A DNA stretch of 64,000 bases from Microcebus murinus (Eukaryota; Chordata; Mammalia; Primates; Cheirogaleidae): positions 40,260,001-40,324,000 of the forward strand of contig NC_134106.1 in the NCBI RefSeq assembly GCF_040939455.1, read 5' to 3'. Positions 21,165-33,814 of the stretch are shown here, in pieces. A program made the translations under genes and the position numbers. Under the pieces are notes generated by a model, which searched no databases, had not been told where the DNA came from, and worked only from the letters and a program-made list of their open reading frames with translations. Position 1 is the stretch's first letter; each line of letters starts with the position of its first letter.

Positions 21165-23594
21165 GAAAAGATTCCATAAAAAGCTTTCTGGCAGCCTGGA
21201 AAACAGCCAATATTCTTTTTGAGAAAGCTGCCTTTTCATGATGGCCCAAGTGTAAATGACACTGGGTTCTGTGTTCTTTGAATTTTACAGGAAGTTTAAA
21301 AATTAAAGTGAGAACAGCTTGGCAAAGGATATACAGAAGGAAATTGATCATCTTCCTGACCTCAAAATGCCAAGAGTTTTTGTGCTTCACACTCTTTAGG
21401 TCAAACTCTTACCCTGATTAACTTTCTGAGAATATGTTTAGGGGAACTATCCAAAGAGGTGGATTGAACTGAATATGTGAATTATCCAGAAAAAAAATGT
21501 CTACATAACTCTGAAGATGACTACTTCACTCTCAAAACCATTTGGGTATCTAGTTGGTTGCATTTCTCATGTTGTTACACATGGGTCTTGAAGCCAGCTG
21601 GGGTAAGGAAGAGCAGTTTTTAGGTAGGAAAAGGTAGCTTCCACATATAATTTGACTTTAAACATTAAAAAACCCACTTTCCCCCCACATTTTGGCATGA
21701 GTCCTAACTGCCTAAAACAATGAAATAGATACAAGTGTCCCATACCTTAATGTAAGGTGTTGGGTCACTGTAAAAGAAGGAAAAGTTGGTTCAGATAGCA
21801 TTAGCCCATCACCCACTTTCTGGCTGTGTAAATAAATGGAAAGTCTCCCCAGGAGGATTTTGTAAGAGAACCGTCAGTGTTCTCTGCATCACTCTTTCAT
21901 GGCGTGGAAGGGGAGCATGCCCTTCACCTTAAGAAAATATGAGTGGTATTGAGAGCACTAATTAAAAGGGTTGACATGCATTTCCAGCAATTTGGGAGAG
22001 GCAGTACTGGAACATGACTCAAGGCTGATCTCTAAAGGTAAGAAGTAGCTAGCTGTTTCGGGATTTCCTCATTTCCCCATCAGCCAGACCTGGAGCCAGC
22101 AAAAGGGAGCTGTACTGTTGATCCTGAGAAAAATTAGACTTGTCTAGTAAACTGACCCCCAAAAAGAGGCTGTGTGGAGTGGGCCACTGGAAGCCAGTGT
22201 GAGGAGGTATTGCTCTTACCAGTAATTACAGATGGACGGAGGTCTCCAGTGTGTGCACCCCCATGAGAATAAGAACGAGCTTTTGGATACCTGCCACTTC
22301 CCAAGGGTCTCAAAGCCCAATGGCCACTGTGCCATATTGTTAAATATAGCTTTCACTCTAATCTTTGTCCCTCCTGGGCTCAACACAGCTGGGCCCAGAA
22401 ACAACAGCAACCGGAGAGGGGGTGAAATAGGGAAGGGAGAAGAAACTCCTCCTCCTTCACTAGTTGTAGGTTTCCAAGCCTGAAGCAAGCCATGCAGTGG
22501 AATAGAGAAGTTTGAAATAGGATGAAACAGTTGGGCTTTAATATTAGAGAGTACTGGACTTTTATTACATTTGTAATACTGGAACACCTATGGTGCCTAT
22601 CCACAGTTTCATCTGGGGTCTTAAAAACAAAGTCAACAGAGTGGGTTAGCCTTTATATTTGGCAATATGTTAAGATTTCTGAGTTGGTGAAAACTTTTCC
22701 CAAATCATTTTTTGTAATCCTTTATCTGTGGGAGAAGGAATGGAGAGACATAGAAAGCATTCTTATTTCCATTCCTCTTATTTAGCTCATATTCCATGGG
22801 CTGTTGATGAGCAATTTAGGACAGAGAAGGCAATTTGGCTTTGCTACCAGGCATGGCAAACAAGTAACATTTGCAGGTCAGGGTTCCAGCTATAGAGATT
22901 GTCTATAAATTCGGCTGAAGGAGAGATATGCAAGTGTGGAGATGTTCAGCCTCCATCAGACCATTTATTTAGCCAAACTTCTAGATAATCTGTCTTAAGT
23001 AAATGCTGCCATAGTCCTTCGTGTACTCAACTCTCAGTGCAGGATGTTTTGTTCAGGAGAGAAAGTTTATGGGTACAAGACAGAAACTCACAAGGCAGGC
23101 ACTGCCCCAAACCCAGCTCCAATCACACTCATTGTCCCCCAAGTTTCCGTGACTTCCCCTGAACAACCTTTCCAGAGCAGCGATTCTTCACTTTTATCGT
23201 CTCCTGGTGAACAAGTGCTTTCTAATGGCTGTTTTGAATCTGCTTACCTTTTATTTCCATTTATGTCCCCTTATCTCAACATCTGTGCTAGGCTGATGAA
23301 AGGGATGTAGGCACGACTGCCTGCTGTATATCACTCCTGACTTTATCTTCTCCTTTGCGCAACCTTTACATCAAGGTTGCGGGGACTTTTCTTCCCTACT
23401 CCCCCCTCCCTTCTCTGCACTGACTGGTTATGGAATTGCTCTCTTCACCACGTTTTATCACCTGTTCACTTTTGTCTTCTTCCCTGAATCTGATACCTGA
23501 TTTATAACCTATTTACATATGAACGCTCTGGAGGAGGAAGCCACATGGTGAAGAGAGAAGATCCCTAGGGTCAAATATTAGAAAACTGAGCTCT
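21165..23594. other. Single-copy FSHR intron 1 sequence
   Basis: About 2.4 kb without a repeat I can name. The open frames (up to 123 codons near 22216-22587) lack splice sites in a matching phase and have no family resemblance. Confidence 0.5.
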
Positions 23595-23720
23595 TTTCTG
23601 GCTCTGCTACAACGTACGTAAGTAACTGGGTAAAGCCAAGTCCCATCTCTAAACTATGGAGGTTGGACCAGATGTGTAAGGCCCTAAAAGATAAATATTA
23701 CAATGAGATTATATAGTGAA
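23595..23720 (+). repeat. MIR-type SINE fragment
   Basis: GCTCTGCTACAACGTACGTA, CATCTCTAAACTATGGAGGT and TGGACCAGATGTGTAAGGCC follow the MIR sense order with the 'GGTTGGACTAGATG' variant end. Confidence 0.6.
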
Positions 23721-23864
23721 ATCCTCAAGTGCTCTCCCATTTCAGCATTATTCTGTTTAAAGAGATAATTTTATATTAAGCACTCGACACAGAATGAAGC
23801 CCACCCTCGGGGATTACTGAATAATAGCCAGCCCTTCTTTTTCTTCAGTCAAGGTCAATATTTC

Positions 23865-24120
23865 TTGAGCTTGTTCCTTCCTTCCCATCCATCTGCCACC
23901 ACCCAGGACAGACCTTCGCCCCTCACGTCTGTAGCCTTGGCTGTGACTTGCTTATGGTCCTCCTCTGTTTACCAGTGTCCGGTCTGTCTCATCTACCATG
24001 GTGAGAGTGCTCCTCCTAGATGCTATTTGCTGTCATGCCTTCCCATTCAAAAGCAAGAAAAAACAAAAGCCAACGAAAATTAAAAGCATACAAAGCCCCT
24101 TCAATTGCTCACCCCTGTCT
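23865..24120 (+). repeat. Possible L2 fragment, sense
   Basis: Pyrimidine-rich sequence with ATCTGCCACCACCCAGGACA and TCCTCTGTTTACCAGTGTCC, resembling the L2 region before its 3' end. Weak. Confidence 0.35.
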
Positions 24121-24195
24121 CAAGAAATCTCAACTCATTTGTACTTTACTGGAGATACTCTACAGTCTGCTTCTACTATTTTTTTTTTTTTTTAG

Positions 24196-25026
24196 CTAAA
24201 AATTCTACTACTTTCTGAACATAAACTCAACTCTAGCCAGGCTCCTACTATTTGGCGACTGGTGTTATATTTGTCCTAAAATCCAATGGGTCTAGATCCT
24301 ATCTCTCTAAGTATATGGGATGGTTCCTTAGAGTAGGAACTTGTCTGGACCCCAAAGGGCCTAGTTAGTGCTTTGCATATTTCAGGTATTAATAAACATT
24401 AGTAGAAGGGGGATGGTGTTTATATTGGCAATTGCTCTAAGCTTAAAGCACCTGAGCATCTTATACTCTAAACCACAGAAATCTTTAGGCCCTTTAAAAT
24501 TATTTCAACCATACTAATCAGTTTTGTTAAAAATAACACCTAACCTAGAGCATATATGAATTATGAAAAAGGAATCTAGCTAAGAATTTAATACAGACTT
24601 GGTTGAAAAAAAAAAAAAAGAAAGGATTTCTTAGGATATGGGAGAGCAGTTGGTATAAGGTAAAAATTTCAAAATATTGGCCCATGAATGTAATACAGGC
24701 CAAGACATATTTTTTCCCAAGCTCATACAGTTTTTTTTTTTTAAAGAAATCTGAATTGGTTTCCAGCATTTCAAATTGTGACAGTTCATCTAAAATCACA
24801 GACGTATGGTTTCTCTTGAAGATATGGAAGACCTACCAACTGGGCTGCATTCTCACATAGTCACAATTGGCTGCAGTTGAGTGACGGGTGGCACCTTAGA
24901 CTGGCTAAGCTGCCAATTGGCAGAGTCCTTGCTGGTCTGTTTTTCTGTCTTGTGCCTTCAGATCTTAAGTTTGGGATTTCTGGTACTGAAAAGCTATGGT
25001 CTGAATTGGGTTGAATCCTTTAAACC
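24196..25026. other. Single-copy intron 1 sequence with short A and T runs
   Basis: A poly(T) run at about 24180-24194 lies just before, and a poly(A) run at about 24606-24619 lies within. No element can be attached to either. Confidence 0.45.
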
Positions 25027-25187
25027 CAGTGATTCTCAATTCTGGCTGCATTTTATAATCATCTGGAGGAGTTTTATATACCATAAATGCCTGAGCCTCT
25101 CCCCTGGAAGTGGGTATATCATGAGACAGCTTTATTTTTAAAGCTTCCCAGGTGATTTTCATGTATAGTCAAGGTTGAGAACACCTG
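25027..25187 (+). mobile_element. MER5A-like hAT-Charlie MITE
   Basis: Inverted ends CAGTGATTCTCAATTCTGGC and AGGTTGAGAACACCTG enclose ATAATCATCTGGAGGAGTTT, TGAGCCTCTCCCCTGGAAGT and CTTCCCAGGTGATTTTCATG, matching MER5A (161 bp here). Old and diverged. Confidence 0.85.
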
Positions 25188-25658
25188 CTTCAGAGGGATG
25201 GAAAAAAGAACTAGCAGCAAGCTGCTCTGATAAGTAGTTAGGGACTTGGCGGCCACCTGTGGGCATGATGGAAAAGGTTTTTACAAAACTGCTCCTATCC
25301 TAGATCTCTCTCCTTTCTGTACTTGGTTAAGAACAATCTAAGCAGTTCTTTATATCCTGGGGGTATGGGGAACATTAGATAAACACGTTGCCGTGATTCA
25401 TTGCAATAACAACCCAGATAAATAGGATATGTACACATTCTCTTGGAGACCCCCTTCTTTGATCAGTGGAGCTGAGGTTTTAGGGTAACTGGGGCTGGAT
25501 CAGGGTGGAAAGGACTCTTCTACCTCAGGTGTGTAATGCAGTAAGAGTAGTGTATATAGTAGTAAAGGAGGAGAACTTTGGATGGAATGAGACAAGTAAG
25601 CCAGAGAAGGGTGTCCAAGATAAAGAACTGAATCAGATATAAAGTCAGTCAGGGAGCA

Positions 25659-25956
25659 TTTTTTTTTTTTTTTTGGAGACAGAGTCTCACTTTGTTGCTC
25701 AGGGTAGAGTGAGGAGTGCCGTGGCATCAGCCTAGCTCACAGCAACCTCAATCTCCTGGGCTCAAGTGATCCTACTGCCTCAGCCTCTGGAGTAGCTGGG
25801 ACTACAGCCATGTGCCACCATGCCCGCCTAATTTTTTGTAGATATATTTTTAGTTGGTCAAGTAGTTTCTCTTTTTAGTAGAGGCGGGGTCTCACTCAGG
25901 CTGGTTTCAAACTCCTGACCTTGAGGGATCCACCCGCCTCGGCCTCCCAGAGTGCA
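25659..25956 (-). mobile_element. Alu, antisense, 5'-truncated
   Basis: Poly(T), then GGAGACAGAGTCTCACTTTG, CAGCCTAGCTCACAGCAACC, the lemur-specific middle block (AATTTTTTGTAGATATATTT, TTAGTTGGTCAAGTAG) and GCCTCGGCCTCCCAGAGTGC. About 35 bp of the Alu start is missing. It lies in antisense relative to the plus strand, the same direction as FSHR. Confidence 0.9.
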
Positions 25957-25969
25957 CTTGTTTTTTTTG

Positions 25970-26150
25970 ACAAATATTTACTGTGTTCCTACTCATAAGT
26001 CTGACACTATTGTAGGCCCTGAAGACACAATGGCACAAAAGACAAAGCATGTTCCCTAATGAGTTTATGTTCTAGCCAGGGAAATAAACAGTAAGAAATA
26101 GTTTGGGGAAAAAAGCATGTACAGTCATGGGGCAATTACTTGGAATGAAA
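25970..26150 (-). repeat. L2 3' end, antisense
   Basis: GACAAATATTTACTGTGTTC, ACACTATTGTAGGCCCTGAA, then GAGTTTATGTTCTAGCCAGG and GGAAATAAACAGTAAGAAAT. Confidence 0.6.
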
Positions 26151-26454
26151 AGAGGATAAATCATGCACAAAGTAACAGAGATAAAGAAGAAACAGCCCTT
26201 TAAATATTACATATGTACATGTGCATAGATAAATGGATGGATGGAGAGAAGGGGAGAAAGGAGGGGACTGAAAGTGGGGGAACTAACATGTAGTTACTCA
26301 CTGACAAATTATTCATTGAACAGAAACTGCGCAACACACATTATATCTAAGGTTCTAGGAAAGACAGTGGTGTGCAAGACACATTTCCTTCCCTATCAAT
26401 TTTAATTCTGTTGTGAGAGAGATGTATGTAATCTAATAATTGTAGTGTGGTGGT

Positions 26455-26689
26455 GATGACAATGGTGGTATTTAGTGCTTGCTGTGTCGGGCACTGTGCA
26501 AAATATTTCACTTGCATCATCTAATACAATCCTTGAAATCACCTTATGAAGTAGGTAACTAAACTTGTGTCCACTTACAGATGAGGGCATTGAGTTAAGA
26601 ATGGTTTAGTAACTTGATCAAGGACACAGCTAGAAAGTGGCAGGTCTCATTCTCAAACTCAGGTCTGGTCTGAAAGCCCATGCTCCTGA
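26455..26689 (-). repeat. MIR SINE, nearly complete
   Basis: TTAGTGCTTGCTGTGTCGGG, CTAATACAATCCTTGAAATC, CACTTACAGATGAGGGCATT, CAAGGACACAGCTAGAAAGT and AAAGCCCATGCTCCTGAC follow antisense MIR. Confidence 0.85.
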
Positions 26690-26774
26690 CACACACACAC
26701 CCACCCACCCACCCACCCACACACACACACCCAGCCACCCACCCACCCACCCACCCACCCACACACACACACCC
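26690..26774. repeat. Compound (CA)n/(CCCA)n microsatellite
   Basis: Blocks of CA and CCCA alternate, with each block type present two or three times. Purely simple-sequence DNA; it generates spurious Thr/His/Pro-rich and Val/Gly-rich open frames. Confidence 0.97.
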
Positions 26775-28560
26775 CTGTACAGAGGGAGAGAACAATGGAA
26801 CCCAAGGCTAGTTAAGTTTTAATGAGGGCAAGTGGGATGGATGGTAACAAAATAGGTCTGGAGATTAGATGTTTCTTTAAAAAGCAGGACCAGGTAAGCT
26901 TGTTTAAAAGGTAGACAGCAGTCATCTGAGGTTGTGCTTGGAATTTGAGAAACACAAAAATGTCTCAAGAAGGTGAAAGGAGAACTAGAAATTCCTCTGA
27001 GCAACAGTCTGTTATCAAATTAATTCAGAATTGCATTTTATTACTCTAGATTCTGTGCCTTGGTCTGGATGGAATTCGGGGCTGTCCTTCCTTTCACTCT
27101 GTCAGAGTGAATCAACAGAATTCCACTTTAATGACTCTCCATAGTCTCAGACAGCACATGATAAAATGGCAAATATATTATGCCACTAAAGCAGTTGTTT
27201 GGTTCCCTCAGTTAATGTCAACCTGATTTAATTGTGATTTTTATTGACAATATTTAGCTCAAGATATAATAATGAAAGGCGACTGTCACATAAAGGTTAG
27301 TTGGGGGCTCCTTCTGCTCAGATATAGGAGGATTAACCTAGGATAAACTCCCTTCTGGAATCTATGAACCCTGGCTGACTGACAATCACTGAAAGTGAAA
27401 CCACAAGGAAAGCTGCTCACTGCTCCATGAACCAAAGATAAATTTAGGTCTTTCATAATGCACTTAAAACTAATTTCCGTTTTCTATTTAAAAGTTTCAC
27501 ACATTTAATCAGAAAGCATATGCATTGAATAATTATCTTTTACTGACTGTGTAAAATGCAAATGTTGAACGTTCAAATGAACTCTGTTAGAGATGAGAAC
27601 AAATGCATAAAACTATTTAAAATAGATTCAGAGAAAAGTGAACAAGTGCTCAGAATGCAACCCTGTATCCAAATTCACTTCTAAGATAATAAATATGCTA
27701 TTTATTATAGGATTGTGAAGAATAACTTATTTAATCTTTGTGATGATAACCTGATGCTATCTACATCTAATCCTCAAGAGCAACATGTATTTTGACAGAG
27801 GAAAAGATTCTCTGAAAATTTTAATTTCCTCTGTGGGGATGGAAAGAAAGCATTCTTTCTTTTTAGTGTTGTTTCTAATATGGACCAGAGATTTTAGCAG
27901 AAATCATGATAAATAACTTCTTTGCATCAGAGCAACATAAAACAATATCAAACACACATTCTGCTTCTCTAGATACTACTAGAACAGAATAGGTCCTGCA
28001 TAAATAGCACATATATTAAAGTAGAGGAAAAGCAATGCTTGTCTTTTATAACACCTAATTGGTAAAAAAATAAATAGCAACAGTCAACAGAAACATGGGG
28101 ATTCTTCATTTTAAAGTACTGAAATCTATACATGGTCATCTCTACAGTAACTGTGTGACAAAGCAACAGCCCATCCAGGGTGCAGTGAAACGATGATATA
28201 ATCGTATCCATACTTTGCATTTAACAAAGAGAGCATGTCTCCAATTCCCAGAAAACAGGGATATATTTCACGTTAATCTAAAAATAATGTCTGTATCTTG
28301 ATTTTTGACATTTCCTAATTTGAGATCAGCCCTTGATCTAAGAAATAAACATTCTTATTAAAAGAGATCTTTGCACTAACGTAAATCTGAAACGTGGGGG
28401 TGAAGAGCTGAGTCACCTCTAGTGGGGATGCAGACCTGTGTAGTCTCCACCAGACTTTTCTAATTCTGAACTGTGCAAAGCACATGGATTCTAGCTAGTG
28501 GGGACAGCAAACTGACTGCCTGAAAGGGGATTAGCCTTGGCTAAGAGGCAGAAAAGAGCA
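26775..28560. other. Single-copy intron 1 sequence
   Basis: About 1.8 kb with no gene, and only weak MIR/L2-like traces (for example near 27690-27790). Confidence 0.5.
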
Positions 28561-28564
28561 GGAG

Positions 28565-28655
28565 ACATGAACTAACATTTATTGAGGACCTACTGGGGAC
28601 AGTCATTGTTCAGGCTGTTAACCACATAATCTTGCTTTTGGTTCTCACTGCAGTG
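28565..28655 (-). repeat. MIR SINE end fragment
   Basis: GAACTAACATTTATTGAGGA CC TACTGGGGACAG marks the end of an antisense MIR. Confidence 0.6.
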
Positions 28656-31074
28656 CAACAATATATTTTTTTTAATGACATGGAGTATTATGTGTACAGT
28701 CCTATGAATTTGAACACATGCATAGATTCATGTAAACACCATAATCAGAATACAGAACAGCTTCCATCAGCACAGACTCCCCTGTGCTGCTTTTTTGAAG
28801 AAACACTGTCCCCTCTCACACACGCCCCCACTTAACCACTGGCAACCACTGATCTACTGTCACTATACTTTTGCCTTTTCTAAAATGTTATATAAATAGT
28901 ATTATGCAGTATATAACATTTGAGACAGGCTTCTTTCAGCCAGTACAGTTCATTTGAGATACATCTATTTTGTTGTTTAGGTCAATAGTTAGTTTGTTCC
29001 TTTTTGTTGCTGAGCAGTATTCCATTGTATGGGTACACCACAGTTTCTTCACTGATTCGCCTGCTGAAGGACATTTGGGTTGTCCCTTTTTTTGGAGTGA
29101 TTATAAATAGATATGCTATAAATACCCACATGCAGGTTTTTGTGAGAATATACTTTTCATTTTTCAAGATAAATACCCAGGGATGAAATTACTGGGTCAT
29201 ATAGTAAATGTAAGTTTAAGTGTATAAGCTGCTGCTAAATTGTTTTCTGGAGCAGCTATACCATATTAAGTTCTCACTAGGTGTTTATGAGAGTTCCAGG
29301 TGCTCTACATCCTTGTCAGTGTGTGGTAGTGTCAGTCTTGTTCTGGTTTCATTTGGGTGTCCTAATACCTATGTGCTTTTGTCACATTGTGGTTTTAATT
29401 AGTTCCTTAATAGCTACTAAAGTTGAGCATCTTTTTATGTACTTGTCATTATTCTATCCTTTATGGTGGAGTGTCTGTTCAAGTGTTTTCCCTGATTTTT
29501 AAAAAAAATTTCCTTGTTTTAAGTTTTGAGAGTTTTTTATGTATTCTGGATACAAGTTCTTTCTTAGATATGGAGTTTACAAATATTTTCTCTCAATTTG
29601 TAGTTTGTCTTTCATTCTATTAGCTTATATAGAAAAAATTTAATTTTGATGAAGTCCCATTTATCAGTCTTTTATTTTATACATTGTGCTTTCAATGTCA
29701 TGTCTAAAAACAATTTGCCTAACTCCAGGTCATGGAAAATTTCTCTAATGTTTTCTTCTAAAAGTTTTACAGTTTTATGTTTTACATTTAGATTTATGAT
29801 TTTGGGTTAATTTTTATATAAGGTATGAGGTTTAGGTTAAGGTTTTTTTTTTTTTTTTAACATATGCTCCAATACCATTTATTTAAAAAGACTATCCTTT
29901 TTTCATTGAATTATATTGCACTTTTGTCAAAAATCAATTAGCTATAATTGTATGGGTGTATTTCTGACCCCCTTATCTAATTACATTGATCTATGAGTCT
30001 ATCCCTTTGCCAATACCACATTTTGATTATTTTAGTTTGATAGTCTTATAACTGGCTAATGTGAGTTCTCTGACTTTGTTCTTCTTTGTCAAAATTGTTT
30101 TGACTATTTTAATCTCTTTGCCTTCCCATGTAACTTTTAGAATCAGCTGATCTGTATCTACAAAAAAATCCTGCTGGGATTTTGATTGGAATTGTGTTAA
30201 CCTACATATAAATTTCGGGAGAATTAACATTTTAACTATAGTGAATTTTTAAACTATAGACACAATACAATGTGTCTCTACATTTATTAGTCAAATTTCT
30301 TTCACCACCATTTTGTGGCTTTTAGGATACAGATGCAGTATCTATTTTATTAAGTTTATACCTAATTTAATTTTTTGAGTAACTATAAATGGCATTGAAT
30401 TTTATTTTGGGTTTCTAATTATTCATTGCTAATTTAGAAATAAAAATAATTTTTATGTATTGACTTTGCATCATGCAACTTTGTAGTTCTAGGAGCATTT
30501 TTTGGTGACTGAATTCATTTTCTATGTAGACAGTCATCTTATTTGTGAACAGAGAAAATTTTATTTCTTCTTTTCCAATCTGAATGCCATTTTTCTTTCT
30601 TGCCTTGTTTTGCTAGCTAGGACTTCCAGTACTATGCTGAATAGAAGTGGACATTCTTTTGCATTAATTTTTTTCTTTAGTCTTTTAATTATATGCTGTG
30701 GATTGTAATGCTTGATATTTTTAAATTTCAAAATATTAAGGGAGTACAAGTGTTTTTGTTTAACATGGGTGAATTGTATAATGCTGAAGTCAGGGCTTTC
30801 AGTGTTCCTGTCACCAGAATAGTGTTCATTGTACCTCATAGGTAAGTTGTGATCTTCTTCCCCCTTCTCCCCATCCCTTCTTGGTTTTCAATGTCCTTTA
30901 CACTTCTTTTTGCCCATGTGTACCCATCATTTGGCTACCACTAATTAGTGAGAATATGTGATGTTTATTTTTCCATTTCTGAGATATTTCACTTAGGATA
31001 ATGGTTTCCAGCTTCATCCAAGTTGCTGCAGATGCCATTATTTCATTCCTTTTTATGGCTGAATGGTATTCCAT

Positions 31075-31076
31075 GA

Positions 31077-31113
<37 letters not shown>

Positions 31114-31134
31114 ACACACACACACACACACACA
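31075..31134. repeat. (TC)n(AC)n microsatellite
   Basis: About 16 CT units followed by about 14 CA units, expanded at the spot where L1 normally has GTATATATACCAC. Confidence 0.95.
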
Positions 31135-32658
31135 TTTTCTTCATCCACTCAAGAATTGATGGGCACTTAGGTTGATTCCATATCTTTGCAATTGTGAATT
31201 GTGCTACAATAAACATTTGAATGTAGGTACTTTTTTTTTTTTTAAATGAAATGACTTTATGTCCCTCGGGTAAGTATCCAGTAGTAAGATTGCTGGATCA
31301 TATGGTACGTCTACTTTTAATTCTTTGAGGAATCACCATACTCTTTTCTATAGAGGTTGTATTGATTTTCAATCCCAACAAAAGTCTATAAATGTTCCTT
31401 TTTCACTGCATCTACACTAGTAACTACTGCTTTGTGAATTTTTAATAATGGCCATTCTGACAGGTGTACAGTAGTATATCATTGTGGTTTTAATTCGCAT
31501 TTCTCTGATTAGTGATAGTGAGCATTTTTTCATGTTTCTTTGGGCATCAAAAAACTATGTTAATGTCTTTGACCTACTTTTTGATTTTTTTTTTTTCTTG
31601 CTGGTTTGAGTTCTTTATATATTCTGGGTATTAGTTCAATTTTGGATATATAGTTGTGACTATATTCTCCCATTCTGTAGGTTGTCCGTTTCATCTGTTA
31701 TTTCCTCTGCTGTACAGAAGCTTTTTAATTTAATCAAGTCTTATTTATTTTTGTGGTTGCTGTATTTGCCTTGGTGTCTTAGTCATAAAGTCTTTGCCTA
31801 CACTGATGTCCAGAAGAGTTATTACATTTTATTCTAGAATTTGTATGGCTTCATGTTTTACATTTAAGTATTTAAATCATCTTGAATTAATTTTTGTATA
31901 TGGCAAGAGATTGGTTCCTGTTTCATTCTTCTGCATGTGGCTATCCAATTTTCCCAGCATCATTTATTTAATAGGACATCATTTCCCCAGTGTATGTTTT
32001 TGTCTGCTTTGTCAAAAATCAGTTGGTTATAGCTATATAGTTTTATTTCTGGATTCTCTATTCTGTTGCATTGGTCTATCTCTCTACTTTTATGCCAGTA
32101 GCATCCTGTTTTGTTTACTGTATCCTTATAGTATAATTTGATGTCATGTGGTTATTTGTGCTCTTTTTTGAATTCACTGGTGACATGGGGTGGGGGGTGC
32201 ATGGCTCTCACTCATGGGCATACAAAAGCATCTGCCCTCTTTGCTTCCTCCCCAGAGCAGCAGGTGTGATGTGGAGGCGACTGCAGTAAAGCTAATTCCT
32301 GTGATCAGGCACTCTGAGAAGTCAGAGTGGTGTCAGTTGCAGTGACCCAGGATCAGAATGCAGTGGGTCCCTGCTGTGCCTGTTCTCCAGTGCAATGTTA
32401 CTGCACAGTCTCCAAGCAACTCCCTGATCAGTTTGGAGGCCTGCCATGGTGGGGGGTGCTGCCTTGCAGCTCAGGTTGCATGGGCAGAATGGGGAGTCCT
32501 AGGATTCTCTCCTCTGACCCTTCCCCACATGCAGACGCTTCCCCCAGGTACCTTCCGACTCCCTCTCTTTCATTTTGAGTGTCTCTGGTTGCTTCTCTGA
32601 TGATTGACAATGCTCTCTCCAAGACCGTTCATCTCTAGGCAAACAACTTGGCACTTTT

Positions 32659-32792
32659 TTTTTTTTTTTTTTTTTGAGACAGAGTCTCGCTTGTTGCCCA
32701 GGCTAGAGTGAGTGCCGTGGCGTCAGCCTAGCTCACAGCAACCTCAAACTCCTGGGCTCAAGCAATCCTTCTGCCTCAGTCTCCCGAGTAGC
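32659..32792 (-). mobile_element. 5'-truncated Alu (3' arm), antisense
   Basis: Poly(T) then GAGACAGAGTCTCGCTTGTT, GCGTCAGCCTAGCTCACAGC and CTGCCTCAGTCTCCCGAGTA, stopping within the 3' arm. Duplication TGGCACTTTT at 32649-32658 and 32793-32802. Inserted in the L1 5' UTR. Confidence 0.9.
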
Positions 32793-33814
32793 TGGCACTT
32801 TTGATTCTCACCTTGAGGGCAGCATGTGTGGGCTGCTTCTAGTCCACCATCTTCAATCCGATGTTTGAATATTAAAGCAGTCACACATTCTTGCAATCAA
32901 CCCCACTTGACCGTTGTGTATGATTCTTATTTTATATTGCTGGATTCAATTTACTATTATATCAATGATTTTTTATCTGGGTTCATCAGTGTTATTTCTC
33001 CTTATTTTTCTTCTATTATCCCTGCCTGGTTTTGATATCAGAATAATATGCTGGTCTTAAATAATCAATTAGGAAATGTCTATCAGATTTACTTGGCTGA
33101 TAATATTGTTCATTCTTCTTTATCCTTACTGATTTTCTGTCTACTTATTCTTTTGATTGCTGAGGAATGTTAAAACCTCCAAATATAAATGTAGATTTAT
33201 CCAGTCCTCATTGCAATTTTATCAGTTTTTGCTTTATGCATATTGAAACAATGTTGTTAGGTGCATACATATTTAAAATTGTTAGGTATTTTTGACCCTC
33301 TTGTCATTATGCAGCGTCTCTCTTTATTCATGGCAATTTTCCTTGCTCTCAAGTCTATTTTATCTGATGTTAATGAAGGCACTCCAGCTTTCTTTTGAGT
33401 AGTGTTTGCATGATCCTTTTTCATCCTTTTATTTTCAACCTTTATATTTAAAGTGGATTTATTTCAGTAGCGCAGTTACGTATTGTTGTTTTAGTTGGTA
33501 TGTTTAGATCATTCGTATAATAATTCATATAATTCATATTCAATAATTCATATAATTAATAATATGTTTAGATTTAGGTCTACCACTTTCTAATTTGTGT
33601 TCCATTTGTTTCCTCTATTTTTCATTGCTGTATTCTCTCTTTTCTTCCTTCTTTTAGATTACATAACTTTTATTTTCCAGTTGTATTTAATACATATCTT
33701 TGTATAAATTTTTAAGTGGTTGCTCTAGGGATTAAAATATGTACACTTGAAATTTCAGAATTCACTTAGAGTTAATATTACTATTTTATGATTTCAATAG
33801 TAATGCAAAGGATT

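Larger units (their letters stand above)
30715..32855 (-). mobile_element. Antisense L1 with 5' UTR and large internal deletion
   Basis: From right to left on the minus strand it begins with an L1 5' UTR start (GATGGTGGACTAGAAGCAGC at about 32827-32850), continues for about 0.65 kb of GC-richer 5' UTR (32175-32850), then jumps near 32150-32170 straight into the C-terminal part of ORF2 (ATCAAATTATACTATAAGGA), and ends in a 3' UTR at about 30720 (CACTTGTACTCCCTTAATAT on the minus strand). ORF1 and most of ORF2 are absent. An Alu fragment (32659-32792) and a TC/AC microsatellite (31075-31134) lie inside. Nested in an older L1. Confidence 0.75.

Noticed and set aside
20992..21390. 132-codon open frame, minus strand
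   Set aside because: Half of it is antisense to the hAT MITE at 20940-21164 and the rest has no homology; no splice or start context.
22216..22587. 123-codon open frame, minus strand, same direction as FSHR
   Set aside because: I checked for a possible FSHR exon; it has no LRR or signal-peptide pattern and no paired splice sites in phase.
26595..26822. Val/Gly/Trp- and Thr/His/Pro-rich frames, and a CRISPR-like look to the spaced repeats
   Set aside because: Pure CA/CCCA microsatellite; units are 2-4 bp without unique spacers, in a vertebrate genome.
31794..32141. 115-codon plus-strand frame with hydrophobic segments resembling a membrane protein
   Set aside because: It is antisense L1 ORF2, which is T-rich on this strand and so codes for Phe/Leu/Ile runs.
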